NCBI RefSeq assembly: GCF_020181655.1
Contig: NZ_CP084032.1
Coordinates: 1,364,001 to 1,428,000 of the forward strand
DNA length: 64,000 bases
Source: Pectobacterium colocasium
GTDB taxonomy: Bacteria > Pseudomonadota > Gammaproteobacteria > Enterobacterales > Enterobacteriaceae
Reading direction: 5' to 3'
Both the position numbers and the translations under genes were made by a program. Shown here piece after piece: positions 8,368-16,201 of this stretch. Under the pieces are notes generated by a model. The model was not told where the DNA came from. It was given only the letters and a program-made list of their open reading frames with translations, and made no database searches. Within the stretch, counting starts at the first letter, position 1. Each line of letters begins with the position of its first letter.

Positions 8368-10740
8368 ATGAAAAAACGTAATGCTGCCTCTCCTGCTCTG
8401 GGGCTGAGTTTTAAGAAACGCTTATTTTTCACGAATATGCTGGCGATAAATTCTGCGTTATTCGTGGGGGCGACTGCTGTTCCTGTTAGCGTCTACGCTG
8501 CTGGTGAAAATGACACGATCGCTTTTTCTATTCCGGCGGGCGATCTGCAAAAAGGATTATTGGCGATTGCCAATCAAAGCAAGCAGACGCTCTCTTTTAA
8601 TCCTGCGCTGGTGGCGAACTATCAAAGTGCGGCGCTGAATGGTAATTATTCGACGCGTCAGGCTATTTTGCGGTTATTGCAAGGTACGCCTTTATTGCTG
8701 ACGACGACGGATAACGGCACGCTAACCATTGTTTCTTCTCGCGCCAATGATGCAGAAGTCGCACAGGCTAACGACAAAACGCTGCCCGCGATTACGGTCA
8801 GTGCAGAGAGTGAAGATGAAACCGTCTTGAACCCTGGCACGTCGTCTTCGGCATTACGTACCAGCACCTCGTTGCAGCAAACGGCGCAGTCGGTGCAGGT
8901 TATCAGTAATAAGCTGATTAACGCGCGTCAGGCGACATCGCTGGAAGATGCGCTAAAAAACTCCGGCAGTGTGGTGACGGTACAATCTAACCGTGGTACT
9001 CCCACCTACTGGATTCGTGGCTTCAATGTGACTTCTGGTGCGACAGACGGCCTTGCCGGATCCAGTAATTCTGGAATTGGTCAGGGAACGGCTATTGACG
9101 GTATTGAACGCGTCGAGGTATTGAAAGGGCCTCAGTCGGTGCTGACAGGGAGCAGTTCTGCCGCTGGAACCATTAATATCGTGCGCAAAAAGCCCGTGAC
9201 GGAGACGATTCGACGCGTCAAAGTTGAGGCTGCACGTTACGGTGAATTCAAAACAGCCCTGGATCTCGGTGGCGCGCTTACGGATGATAAGGCCTTTAGC
9301 TACCGTCTAAATGCTTCGACGATGAAGTCCAGCCAGTCTTATCCTGACTTCAACGGCAGCCACAACGACTATCTGGCTCCGGCATTCTCGTGGAAAGGTG
9401 ACAGCACGCGACTGACGGTAGGCGCGGAAGTTAACCAGCTTCGCGATTCTGGCCCAGCGGGGACGTTTTATAGCAATGGGAGGGTACAAAAGCTCCCTGT
9501 CTATCGTCTGGGCGATAAGGACGATCATAACAAGCTGAAAACCACGAATGCTTATTACGAGTTTGAACAGGATCTGCCGCAAGGGTGGTCGTTCAATAGT
9601 AAGGCTGGTTTCCAGAGTGCCTCTATGCAGGCAAAAATGAATGAAACCCTGCAAATTAATAATGATGGCAGCAAAATTAGCCACCCATTGGCCTATAAAT
9701 CTACTAACCAGAACTGGACCCTGCAAAACGATTTCCGTGGCAAAGTGGAATTGGGACCGGTTACCCAAACGTTGCTGATAGGGCATGATTACCAATACGG
9801 ACGTTTTACCAGCTACGATGGCGACTTTGTTTTGCTAAACACTGGCAATGTCTACAATCCTGATTCGCTGGTCTATCCCGGTATCGGTGAACCGACAAAT
9901 CAAACCTATAGCACGAAGCTAATCCAGAGCGGCTTCCTGTTGCAGGATCAAATCGATCTGTGGGAAAGATGGCACGCCCAGCTTGCCCTGAAGCATTCCA
10001 GTTGGAATAACTCTTATCTGGTGGGAACGCGAACCTCGAATTATTCCACCAGCAAATGGATTCCCAATTACGGCCTGAGTTTTGATATTACGCCCGATAT
10101 TACGATTTATGCCAATTTACTCAATAGCTTCAGCGGTAATGCGCAGGTAAGCCGCACGGGGGAAACGCTGCCGCCAACGACGGGGAAATCGAAAGAAGCG
10201 GGGCTTAAGTTTAATTTGTTAGATGATGATCTGACATTGACGACAGCTTTCTTCAGCCTGAAACAGCAAAATCTTGTGATATTCCAGAATGGGATCGCGG
10301 TCGGTACGGAAGGACGTGAAACACAAGGTTTTGATGTTGATTTGAATGGTACTGTGCTGCCAGGGTGGGATGTGACAGCCAGTTATACCTATTCGGATAA
10401 TAAAGATCCTTCTTTGGTTCAGTCACAGGGATCGCCACGCCATGCCAGTAACGTCTGGACATCCTATGAAATTCAGTCAGGGCGTTTGCAGGGCGCTGGG
10501 GCGTCTGTTGGGGTGAGCGGAACGTCACGCGCCAGTAGTGGACGTGGTGCGCAATCCTTTGATATCGGCAGCCAATACTCAACGGATGCCTCCGTCTTCT
10601 ATCGCCAACCATCATGGTCGCTGACGCTGGGCGTCAATAACGTTTTCGATCGCGATATTTATTATCCGTCATCGACACGTTCGTGGGTTGGGATAAAAGA
10701 TGGGCGGATCTGGCGTCTCACCGGAACCTATTCGTTCTGA
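8368..10740 (+). CDS. TonB-dependent outer-membrane receptor with STN signalling domain
   Basis: Predicted 790-residue transducing TonB-dependent receptor. A long signal peptide ends near VYAAG (about residue 46). The STN domain follows (IAFSIPAGDLQKGLLAIANQ to GTLTIVSS, about residues 51-125), then a TonB-box-like PAITVSA, a plug with TPTYWIRGFNV and GIERVEVLKGPQSVLTGSSS, and a 22-strand barrel ending with GRIWRLTGTYSF. Its architecture matches siderophore receptors that signal through FecR/FecI. The STN domain and the divergent sigma/anti-sigma pair imply ligand-induced transcription. The ligand is unknown: a siderophore is possible, but the peptidase and SbmA-type transporter neighbours point to a peptide or peptide siderophore. 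Confidence 0.92.
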   Translation: MKKRNAASPALGLSFKKRLFFTNMLAINSALFVGATAVPVSVYAAGENDTIAFSIPAGDLQKGLLAIANQSKQTLSFNPALVANYQSAALNGNYSTRQAILRLLQGTPLLLTTTDNGTLTIVSSRANDAEVAQANDKTLPAITVSAESEDETVLNPGTSSSALRTSTSLQQTAQSVQVISNKLINARQATSLEDALKNSGSVVTVQSNRGTPTYWIRGFNVTSGATDGLAGSSNSGIGQGTAIDGIERVEVLKGPQSVLTGSSSAAGTINIVRKKPVTETIRRVKVEAARYGEFKTALDLGGALTDDKAFSYRLNASTMKSSQSYPDFNGSHNDYLAPAFSWKGDSTRLTVGAEVNQLRDSGPAGTFYSNGRVQKLPVYRLGDKDDHNKLKTTNAYYEFEQDLPQGWSFNSKAGFQSASMQAKMNETLQINNDGSKISHPLAYKSTNQNWTLQNDFRGKVELGPVTQTLLIGHDYQYGRFTSYDGDFVLLNTGNVYNPDSLVYPGIGEPTNQTYSTKLIQSGFLLQDQIDLWERWHAQLALKHSSWNNSYLVGTRTSNYSTSKWIPNYGLSFDITPDITIYANLLNSFSGNAQVSRTGETLPPTTGKSKEAGLKFNLLDDDLTLTTAFFSLKQQNLVIFQNGIAVGTEGRETQGFDVDLNGTVLPGWDVTASYTYSDNKDPSLVQSQGSPRHASNVWTSYEIQSGRLQGAGASVGVSGTSRASSGRGAQSFDIGSQYSTDASVFYRQPSWSLTLGVNNVFDRDIYYPSSTRSWVGIKDGRIWRLTGTYSF

Positions 10741-10801
10741 TAATCCGTTCAACGAATCACGAGAACGGGCATTCACACGAATCAGCAGGTAGAGACGGCG
10801 C

Positions 10802-12604
10802 ATGAACGCAAGAGAGACAAGTACGGCAAGACCGGGTATCGGCCAGATCCTTATACCCTATTGGCTGACGTCGGAGAAATATCTGGCGCTGCTTATTCTG
10901 GCGATGATTATTAGCATCAATCTGGGGACGGCTTACATTAGCGTGGAGGCGAATCGTGTATCGGGAAAATTCACCGATGCGCTGATTGGGCTGGATTGGG
11001 AGCAAATAAAACCGCTGTTTATCTTCAGCTTTGTGCTCGGTTTGAGCGCGATGATGCTGAGATGGATAAACGTACTGGGTCAAGGCTATCTTGCGCTGCG
11101 TTGGCGTACCTGGATGACGCTTCACTATATTCGGCGCTGGACGGGGACATCGGCTTATTACGCTATCGAGAGGGAAGGGGCGCTGTCGAATATCGATCAG
11201 CGCATCGCCGATGATGTTAATGAGCTGGTCTCTGCCTCGCTGAATTTTTTTCTTAGCCTCATTTCGGTTGTCATCAGCACCGTAACGTACACGGCGCTGC
11301 TGTGGTCCGTTTCCGGGGTGCTGCGTTTCTCGTTTATGGGCAGCGACTGGGCGATATCCGGCTATATGGTTTACGCCCTTTATATTGAATACTTTTTGCA
11401 AATTTTGCTGTCGCACTGGCTCGGTAAGGCATTGATAAAGCTGAACATGAACCAGCAGAATGCGGAAGGTGACTTCCGTTTTCTGGGCGTTCAGTTACGT
11501 GAAAATGCCGAGCAGATTGCTTTCTATCAGGGAGGTGCACGCGAAGGTGAACGGCTTACTCAGCGGTTTGCGCGCGTGCGTGATAACGCGTTGTCCGTGT
11601 TGCTGCGTGGCTTCAAAGTCTCGTTTGGTCAGAGCCTGTTTAGTCATTTCCTTTCACCATTACCGACGCTGTTGGCGCTGCCGCTCTTGTTAAGCGGCGA
11701 AATCACCTTTGGCGACCTGACGCGCATTCAGATGGCTTACGGTTCTCTCGGGGCGACGTTGAGCTATTTCATGCAGGCATATCAGTCCTTCACGCGTTGG
11801 CTGGCGCTGACGAAGCGTTTGCAGGATATGGAAGAAGCGCTGAATAAAAGTGAACAGTCACCTTCGCCCATTCGGGTAACGGAACACGATGGCCCGGAAT
11901 TTTCCTGCCAAAATCTGCGGCTGTTAACACCCGATGGTCGGGCGCTGACGGCGCTAGACAACTGGCAGGTTTTGCCCGGTGAGCGCTGGATGATCAACGG
12001 GGCGTCCGGCGTAGGTAAGAGCACGCTGTTGCGTGCTTGTGCCGGACTCTGGCAGCACGGTAGCGGGTTGATTGCGCGACCTCGCCGCTGCCGCTCTCTG
12101 TTTTTACCCCAGAAAAGCTATCTGCCTACGGGATCGCTGAAAGCCGCGCTGTGCTACCCCGGTAATGCGCGTGATTTTACCGACGCACAGTGCCGGCAGG
12201 CGCTGATCGACAGTGAATTACCGGATATGACCTCGAAATTAAATGATGAAGATCGCTGGCAACAGCGGCTATCCGGCGGCGAGCAGCAGCGCGTAGCGAT
12301 CGCGCGCACGTTGCTGCACCGTCCTGACTTTATTTTTCTGGATGAAGCCACGAGCGCACTCGATCCTGAAACAGAACAGCGGGTTTATCAAACGTTGGTA
12401 ACCCGTTTGCCCGACAGCGCGATTATCAGCGTGGCGCATCGGGAGGCGCTGGCTACATTCCATACTCACCATTTGCACCTGACACCGCTAACTGAAAGTG
12501 ATACCCATGATGAACGGAAAACCCAAACGGAGGATGACGCGCTGCCGCATCAACATGCTGATAGCGCTATTGGCGAGCGCAGCCTTGCCTGGCGCAGCGA
12601 GTGA
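10802..12604 (+). CDS. SbmA/YddA/BclA-type ABC transporter (fused permease and ATPase)
   Basis: Predicted 600-residue inner-membrane transporter. Residues 1 to about 330 are an SbmA/BacA-type membrane domain (PYWLTSEKYLALLIL, LRWRTWMTLHYIRRWTG, SNIDQRIADDVNEL). Residues about 365-560 are an ABC ATPase: Walker A GASGVGKST (400-408), signature LSGGE (490-494), Walker B IFLDEA (511-516) and H-loop His546. SbmA and BacA import peptide antibiotics; BclA is the ATPase-fused version. The direction is therefore probably import, although some relatives are unassigned. Its C-terminal 33 or so residues overlap the next gene by 98 nt, which is unusual and may reflect a shifted frame near the end. Confidence 0.9.
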   Translation: MNARETSTARPGIGQILIPYWLTSEKYLALLILAMIISINLGTAYISVEANRVSGKFTDALIGLDWEQIKPLFIFSFVLGLSAMMLRWINVLGQGYLALRWRTWMTLHYIRRWTGTSAYYAIEREGALSNIDQRIADDVNELVSASLNFFLSLISVVISTVTYTALLWSVSGVLRFSFMGSDWAISGYMVYALYIEYFLQILLSHWLGKALIKLNMNQQNAEGDFRFLGVQLRENAEQIAFYQGGAREGERLTQRFARVRDNALSVLLRGFKVSFGQSLFSHFLSPLPTLLALPLLLSGEITFGDLTRIQMAYGSLGATLSYFMQAYQSFTRWLALTKRLQDMEEALNKSEQSPSPIRVTEHDGPEFSCQNLRLLTPDGRALTALDNWQVLPGERWMINGASGVGKSTLLRACAGLWQHGSGLIARPRRCRSLFLPQKSYLPTGSLKAALCYPGNARDFTDAQCRQALIDSELPDMTSKLNDEDRWQQRLSGGEQQRVAIARTLLHRPDFIFLDEATSALDPETEQRVYQTLVTRLPDSAIISVAHREALATFHTHHLHLTPLTESDTHDERKTQTEDDALPHQHADSAIGERSLAWRSE

Positions 12605-14843
12605 GTCTCCTGACCTGAGCCGCGAGAACTATCGCCTCATCAGGGAGCAAGGACAGCATTATCGTACACTGGTTCACCACTATCCGGGACGGATAGTGTG
12701 GCAGTCCGACGGGCAGACATTTTTCTACCGTCGCTCGATAGCGGCGACGGCAGAGAACCCTGGTGGCTATGAATTTATGCGCGTAGAGGCGGCCAGCAAG
12801 ACGCAGCAACCCGCTTTCGATCACACACGCTTGGCGCAGGCGCTGAACCTGTTATTGACCAAACCGGTGACGGCAACGACGCTGCCGTTTGAGCAGATTG
12901 ATTATAACGAACAGGCAAAACTGCTGTTTATCCCGCAAGGCTCGCGGCTGCTTGGCTGTGATATCAGCAGCTATCAATGTCGCGTGTTGTCCGATCTCTC
13001 TCAAACCGAGGAGCAAAGCCTTACTGCTGCGAAATCTCAGAGCCGGCTCTCACCGGATGGACAATGGGAGGCGTTCATTGAAAACCATAATCTGGTGCTG
13101 GTCGGTAAGCAGAATGGCGAACGGCTTGTTATCACGCAGGACGGGACAGCGCAAAACGAGTACGAGATTGAACGGTTGAGCTGGTCGCCGGATAGCACGA
13201 AACTGGCACTGTTTCGTGTTCAACGAGCAGACAAGCGTTACGTTCACTATATCGAATCGTCGCCAGCAGACCAGCGACAGCCGAAGCATCGTCAGATCTT
13301 TTACCCTAAACCGGGCGATGTGCTGGATATTCCGCAACCGGTGCTGGTGGAGGTGGCTTCGCGCCGCATCACCGCTATCGATCCCGCACTGTTTCCCAAT
13401 CCTTATTCGCTTTCTTACCCCGTTTGGCGCAAAGACGGGCAGACATTCACGTTTGACTATAACCAGCGCGGTCATCAGACGTACCGAGTGATTGAAGTAG
13501 ATAGTGCGACCGCCACGCCGCGCGTGCTGATCAACGAAACGTCAGACACGTTTATCGATTACATGCCGCTAACGGGTGTGGCGACGGGAAGCGGTAAATA
13601 TTATCGGCGAGATCTGGCTGACAGCAAAGAGATCATTTGGGCCTCTGAGCGCAGTGGGTGGCAGCATCTTTACCTGTATGACGCTGTGACGGGAACGGTG
13701 AAGAATGCGATTACGCAAGGCGAGTGGGTGGTGCGCGCCGTTAATTGGGTCGATGAAAAGAATCGGGTGATTTACTTCAGTGCATCGGGCATCAATCAAG
13801 GGGAAGATCCTTATTATCTGCACGGCTATAAAATCGGTTTTGACGGCAGCGGACTGACGGCATTAACACCGGAATCTGCCAACCATACGCTGAGCTTCTC
13901 ACCCAATGGCGACTATTACGTTGATACCTACTCGCGCTACGACTTACCGCCAGTCACCACGCTCTATCGCACGGCAGATAATCAGGCGTTGATGCGGGTG
14001 AATATCACGGATATCAGCCAACTGCGTGCCGCAGGCTGGCGTCCTCCGATTCCTTTTATGACGCCGGGCAGGGATGGCAAAACGGAGATTTGGGGGCTTC
14101 TCTATCCGCCACGCAATCTCAACGCGGGGGAGAAATACCCAGTCGTTGAAGGGATCTATGCCGGGCCACACGGCTCTTTTGTGCCGAAGGATTTTTCCTT
14201 TTGGCCGGAGCCGTTGACCGAACTTGGGTTTGCCGTCGCAAAGATCGACGGTATGGGAACCAATAACCGTTCCCGCGCCTTTCATGATGTCGCGTGGCGG
14301 AACCTGAAGGATGGCGGGTTTCCCGATCGGATCCTGTGGCATCAGGCAGTCGCGCGACAGTATCCCTGGTATGACATCGCCCGTGGCGTAGGGATTATCG
14401 GCGTGTCTGCTGGCGGGCAGAACGCGATGGCGGCACTGCTCTTCCATCCTGAATTCTATAACGTCGCCGTGGCCGATTCCGGCAGTCACGATAATCGCAT
14501 GGATAAAATCTGGTGGAATGAACAGTGGATGGGCTGGCCGGTCGATGAAAAGTATGCGGACTCTTCCAACGCGGAAAATGCCTGGCGTTTACAGGGTAAG
14601 CTGCTGCTGATGGTGGGGGAGTTGGATGAGAATGTCGATCCGTCCACGACGATGCAGGTCGTCGATAAGCTCATTAAAGCCGACAAAGATTTTGACCTGT
14701 TCTATCTGCCCGGCGGTGGTCATGGTGTCAGCGGCGGGGCCTACGGTCAGCGGCTGATGTGGGATTTCTTTATTCGTCATCTGGCAGGACGAAAAACGCC
14801 AGACTGGAATCGCCCGGTGCAGGAAAAGCCTCCGGCGCGCTAA
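12507..14843 (+). CDS. Exported S9 prolyl-oligopeptidase-family peptidase (possible isopeptidase)
   Basis: Predicted 778-residue DPP-IV/prolyl-oligopeptidase-type serine hydrolase. A basic N-terminus and hydrophobic stretch ending LPGAASE form a signal peptide, so it should be periplasmic. The middle is a beta-propeller with a WASERSGWQHLYLYD blade motif. The C-terminal hydrolase domain has nucleophile elbow GVSAGG (Ser634), acid Asp707 in GELDENVDP and His739 in PGGGHG, counted from the ATG at 12507. A GTG at 12498 and ATGs at 12510, 12534 and 12555 are alternatives; 12507 keeps the full signal peptide. Lasso-peptide isopeptidases (AtxE type) belong to this family and also lie beside STN receptors and FecI/FecR, so cleavage of an imported peptide is a reasonable inference. 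Confidence 0.88.
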   Translation: MMNGKPKRRMTRCRINMLIALLASAALPGAASESPDLSRENYRLIREQGQHYRTLVHHYPGRIVWQSDGQTFFYRRSIAATAENPGGYEFMRVEAASKTQQPAFDHTRLAQALNLLLTKPVTATTLPFEQIDYNEQAKLLFIPQGSRLLGCDISSYQCRVLSDLSQTEEQSLTAAKSQSRLSPDGQWEAFIENHNLVLVGKQNGERLVITQDGTAQNEYEIERLSWSPDSTKLALFRVQRADKRYVHYIESSPADQRQPKHRQIFYPKPGDVLDIPQPVLVEVASRRITAIDPALFPNPYSLSYPVWRKDGQTFTFDYNQRGHQTYRVIEVDSATATPRVLINETSDTFIDYMPLTGVATGSGKYYRRDLADSKEIIWASERSGWQHLYLYDAVTGTVKNAITQGEWVVRAVNWVDEKNRVIYFSASGINQGEDPYYLHGYKIGFDGSGLTALTPESANHTLSFSPNGDYYVDTYSRYDLPPVTTLYRTADNQALMRVNITDISQLRAAGWRPPIPFMTPGRDGKTEIWGLLYPPRNLNAGEKYPVVEGIYAGPHGSFVPKDFSFWPEPLTELGFAVAKIDGMGTNNRSRAFHDVAWRNLKDGGFPDRILWHQAVARQYPWYDIARGVGIIGVSAGGQNAMAALLFHPEFYNVAVADSGSHDNRMDKIWWNEQWMGWPVDEKYADSSNAENAWRLQGKLLLMVGELDENVDPSTTMQVVDKLIKADKDFDLFYLPGGGHGVSGGAYGQRLMWDFFIRHLAGRKTPDWNRPVQEKPPAR

Positions 14844-15604
14844 GTGCGCTCGCCGATGTTGTCTTCATCGGCGAGTAATATATTCATCATGCCTTGCGGA
14901 TTGTTTAAAAACTGCCGCGTGATTTGATAATGCTCTGTATCTTGCCATGCGACCTGCTGAATACCGCTTTCACTGAACTGATAAATCACCGAATTAGGAT
15001 AGGCCAGAATAATGGGCGAGTGGGTGGCGATGATGAATTGACCCCCTTCGTTTACCAACTGGTGGATGCGCGCCAGCGCGGCGAGCTGCCGAGTGGGAGA
15101 CAGTGCGGCTTCCGGTTCGTCCAGTACATAAAACCCGTTGGCGCCGAAACGATGGTTTAACAGCGCCATAAACGATTCACCGTGCGACTGCTGATGGAGC
15201 GAAACACCCCCGTAAGCCAGTTGAATCAGGCGAGGATCGATATTTTCTATTTCTGTCGCGACATTAAAAAAACTTTCTGCCCGTAAAAAGTAACCGGTAC
15301 GAGGGCGTTTTATGCCTTTGACGAGGCGGAGGGATTCGCTCAGCCTGGAATGAGAATCACGGGTACTGAAATTGAAGTTACGCGAACCGCCCTCCGGGTT
15401 GAAGCCCATCGCAATGGCCACGGCTTCTAATAGCGTCGATTTTCCTGAACCATTTTCACCAACCAGAAAGGTGACATCAGGGTGAAAACGGATCTTTTCG
15501 ATATCGCTTATTGCCGGAATGTTCAATGGGTAAATGTGTGGGTCGCATGTTTTTTGCGGATGAAAATAGACGCGCTGCAAATAGGGTTTGTCAGACAGAT
15601 TCAT
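14840..15604 (-). CDS. AAA-family ATPase (SMC/RecF-like, AAA_21/AAA_23 type)
   Basis: Predicted 254-residue cytoplasmic ATPase. Walker A is GENGSGKST near residues 50-58, the ABC-like signature region is LQQSH/LAYGG, and Walker B is FYVLDEPEAAL, followed by a His switch in IIATHSPIILAY. There is no coiled-coil insertion of SMC size, so it is a compact single-domain member related to predicted ATPases of COG3910. It converges on the S9 peptidase gene with a 4-nt overlap of stop regions. It lies 33 nt downstream of the small membrane protein and may share its transcript. Function is not known to me. Confidence 0.75.
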   Translation of the reverse strand: MNLSDKPYLQRVYFHPQKTCDPHIYPLNIPAISDIEKIRFHPDVTFLVGENGSGKSTLLEAVAIAMGFNPEGGSRNFNFSTRDSHSRLSESLRLVKGIKRPRTGYFLRAESFFNVATEIENIDPRLIQLAYGGVSLHQQSHGESFMALLNHRFGANGFYVLDEPEAALSPTRQLAALARIHQLVNEGGQFIIATHSPIILAYPNSVIYQFSESGIQQVAWQDTEHYQITRQFLNNPQGMMNILLADEDNIGERT

Positions 15605-15637
15605 GCTATTTATTTCCCCTGTGGTACCGAGACGATT

Positions 15638-16008
15638 TTACTCGTTACCGGATTCGGTGTTTTTCTTATTGCGCTGAAAAAATTTCAGTACAATAAGTCC
15701 ACCGGTCATCAGGATTGCACTGGTTGCTAATGCTTTAATTAGCGGGGCTGAATCTGACAGGAGCAAGCCAGAAATGACGACGCTGAAAGAAAGTAATACT
15801 GTGATGATAGTAATAACGGAGACATCGTATGGTGAGATTTTCCGCCTAAAGATTATCGCCTTAGCTGCCAGAATGATTAAGGCACCAATCACACATCCTA
15901 TGATGGATGTAGCAATGTCTGAATAAAGGTTATTCGTGATAGCAAGGTAACCTGCGACAATAATGATAAAAAAACGGGAATGACAAATAATAAAATTTTA
16001 TTTCTCAC
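15638..16008 (-). pseudogene. Small multi-helix membrane protein, frameshifted in a poly-T tract
   Basis: An 84-residue hydrophobic frame ends at 15638, but its only in-frame start (GTG at 15892) has no ribosome site and the frame stays open upstream without an ATG. A GTG at 16008, preceded by AAGGA at good spacing, starts MRNKILLFVIPV in a different frame. The two frames join smoothly if one T is added to the run of seven T (plus-strand A run at 15968-15974). The restored protein would be about 123 residues with four membrane segments, ending FFQRNKKNTESGNE. It may be a real frameshift, a sequencing error, or a slippage site. I do not recognise the family. Confidence 0.6.
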
Positions 16009-16201
16009 GATATGTCCTTGTGTTTGAGATGATTATATTTGAGGTGAGATGTCTGAATTAAATTATTTTACGTGGTTTATGTTATATGACCTATTTTATA
16101 TTTAATAATTAAATCGGCATAGGATAGATAATATATTGATATGATGATGGTGTGGATATCGTATTAACGCCGACGAAGATACCGTCGGCGTTATGGTGCT
16201 A

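Noticed and set aside
9307..9795. 162-codon minus-strand frame inside the receptor gene
   Set aside because: Antisense to the TonB receptor barrel, no ribosome site and no recognisable domain.
10757..11416. 219-codon minus-strand frame inside the ABC transporter
   Set aside because: Antisense shadow of the ABC permease domain; composition is basic and repeat-like with no family match.
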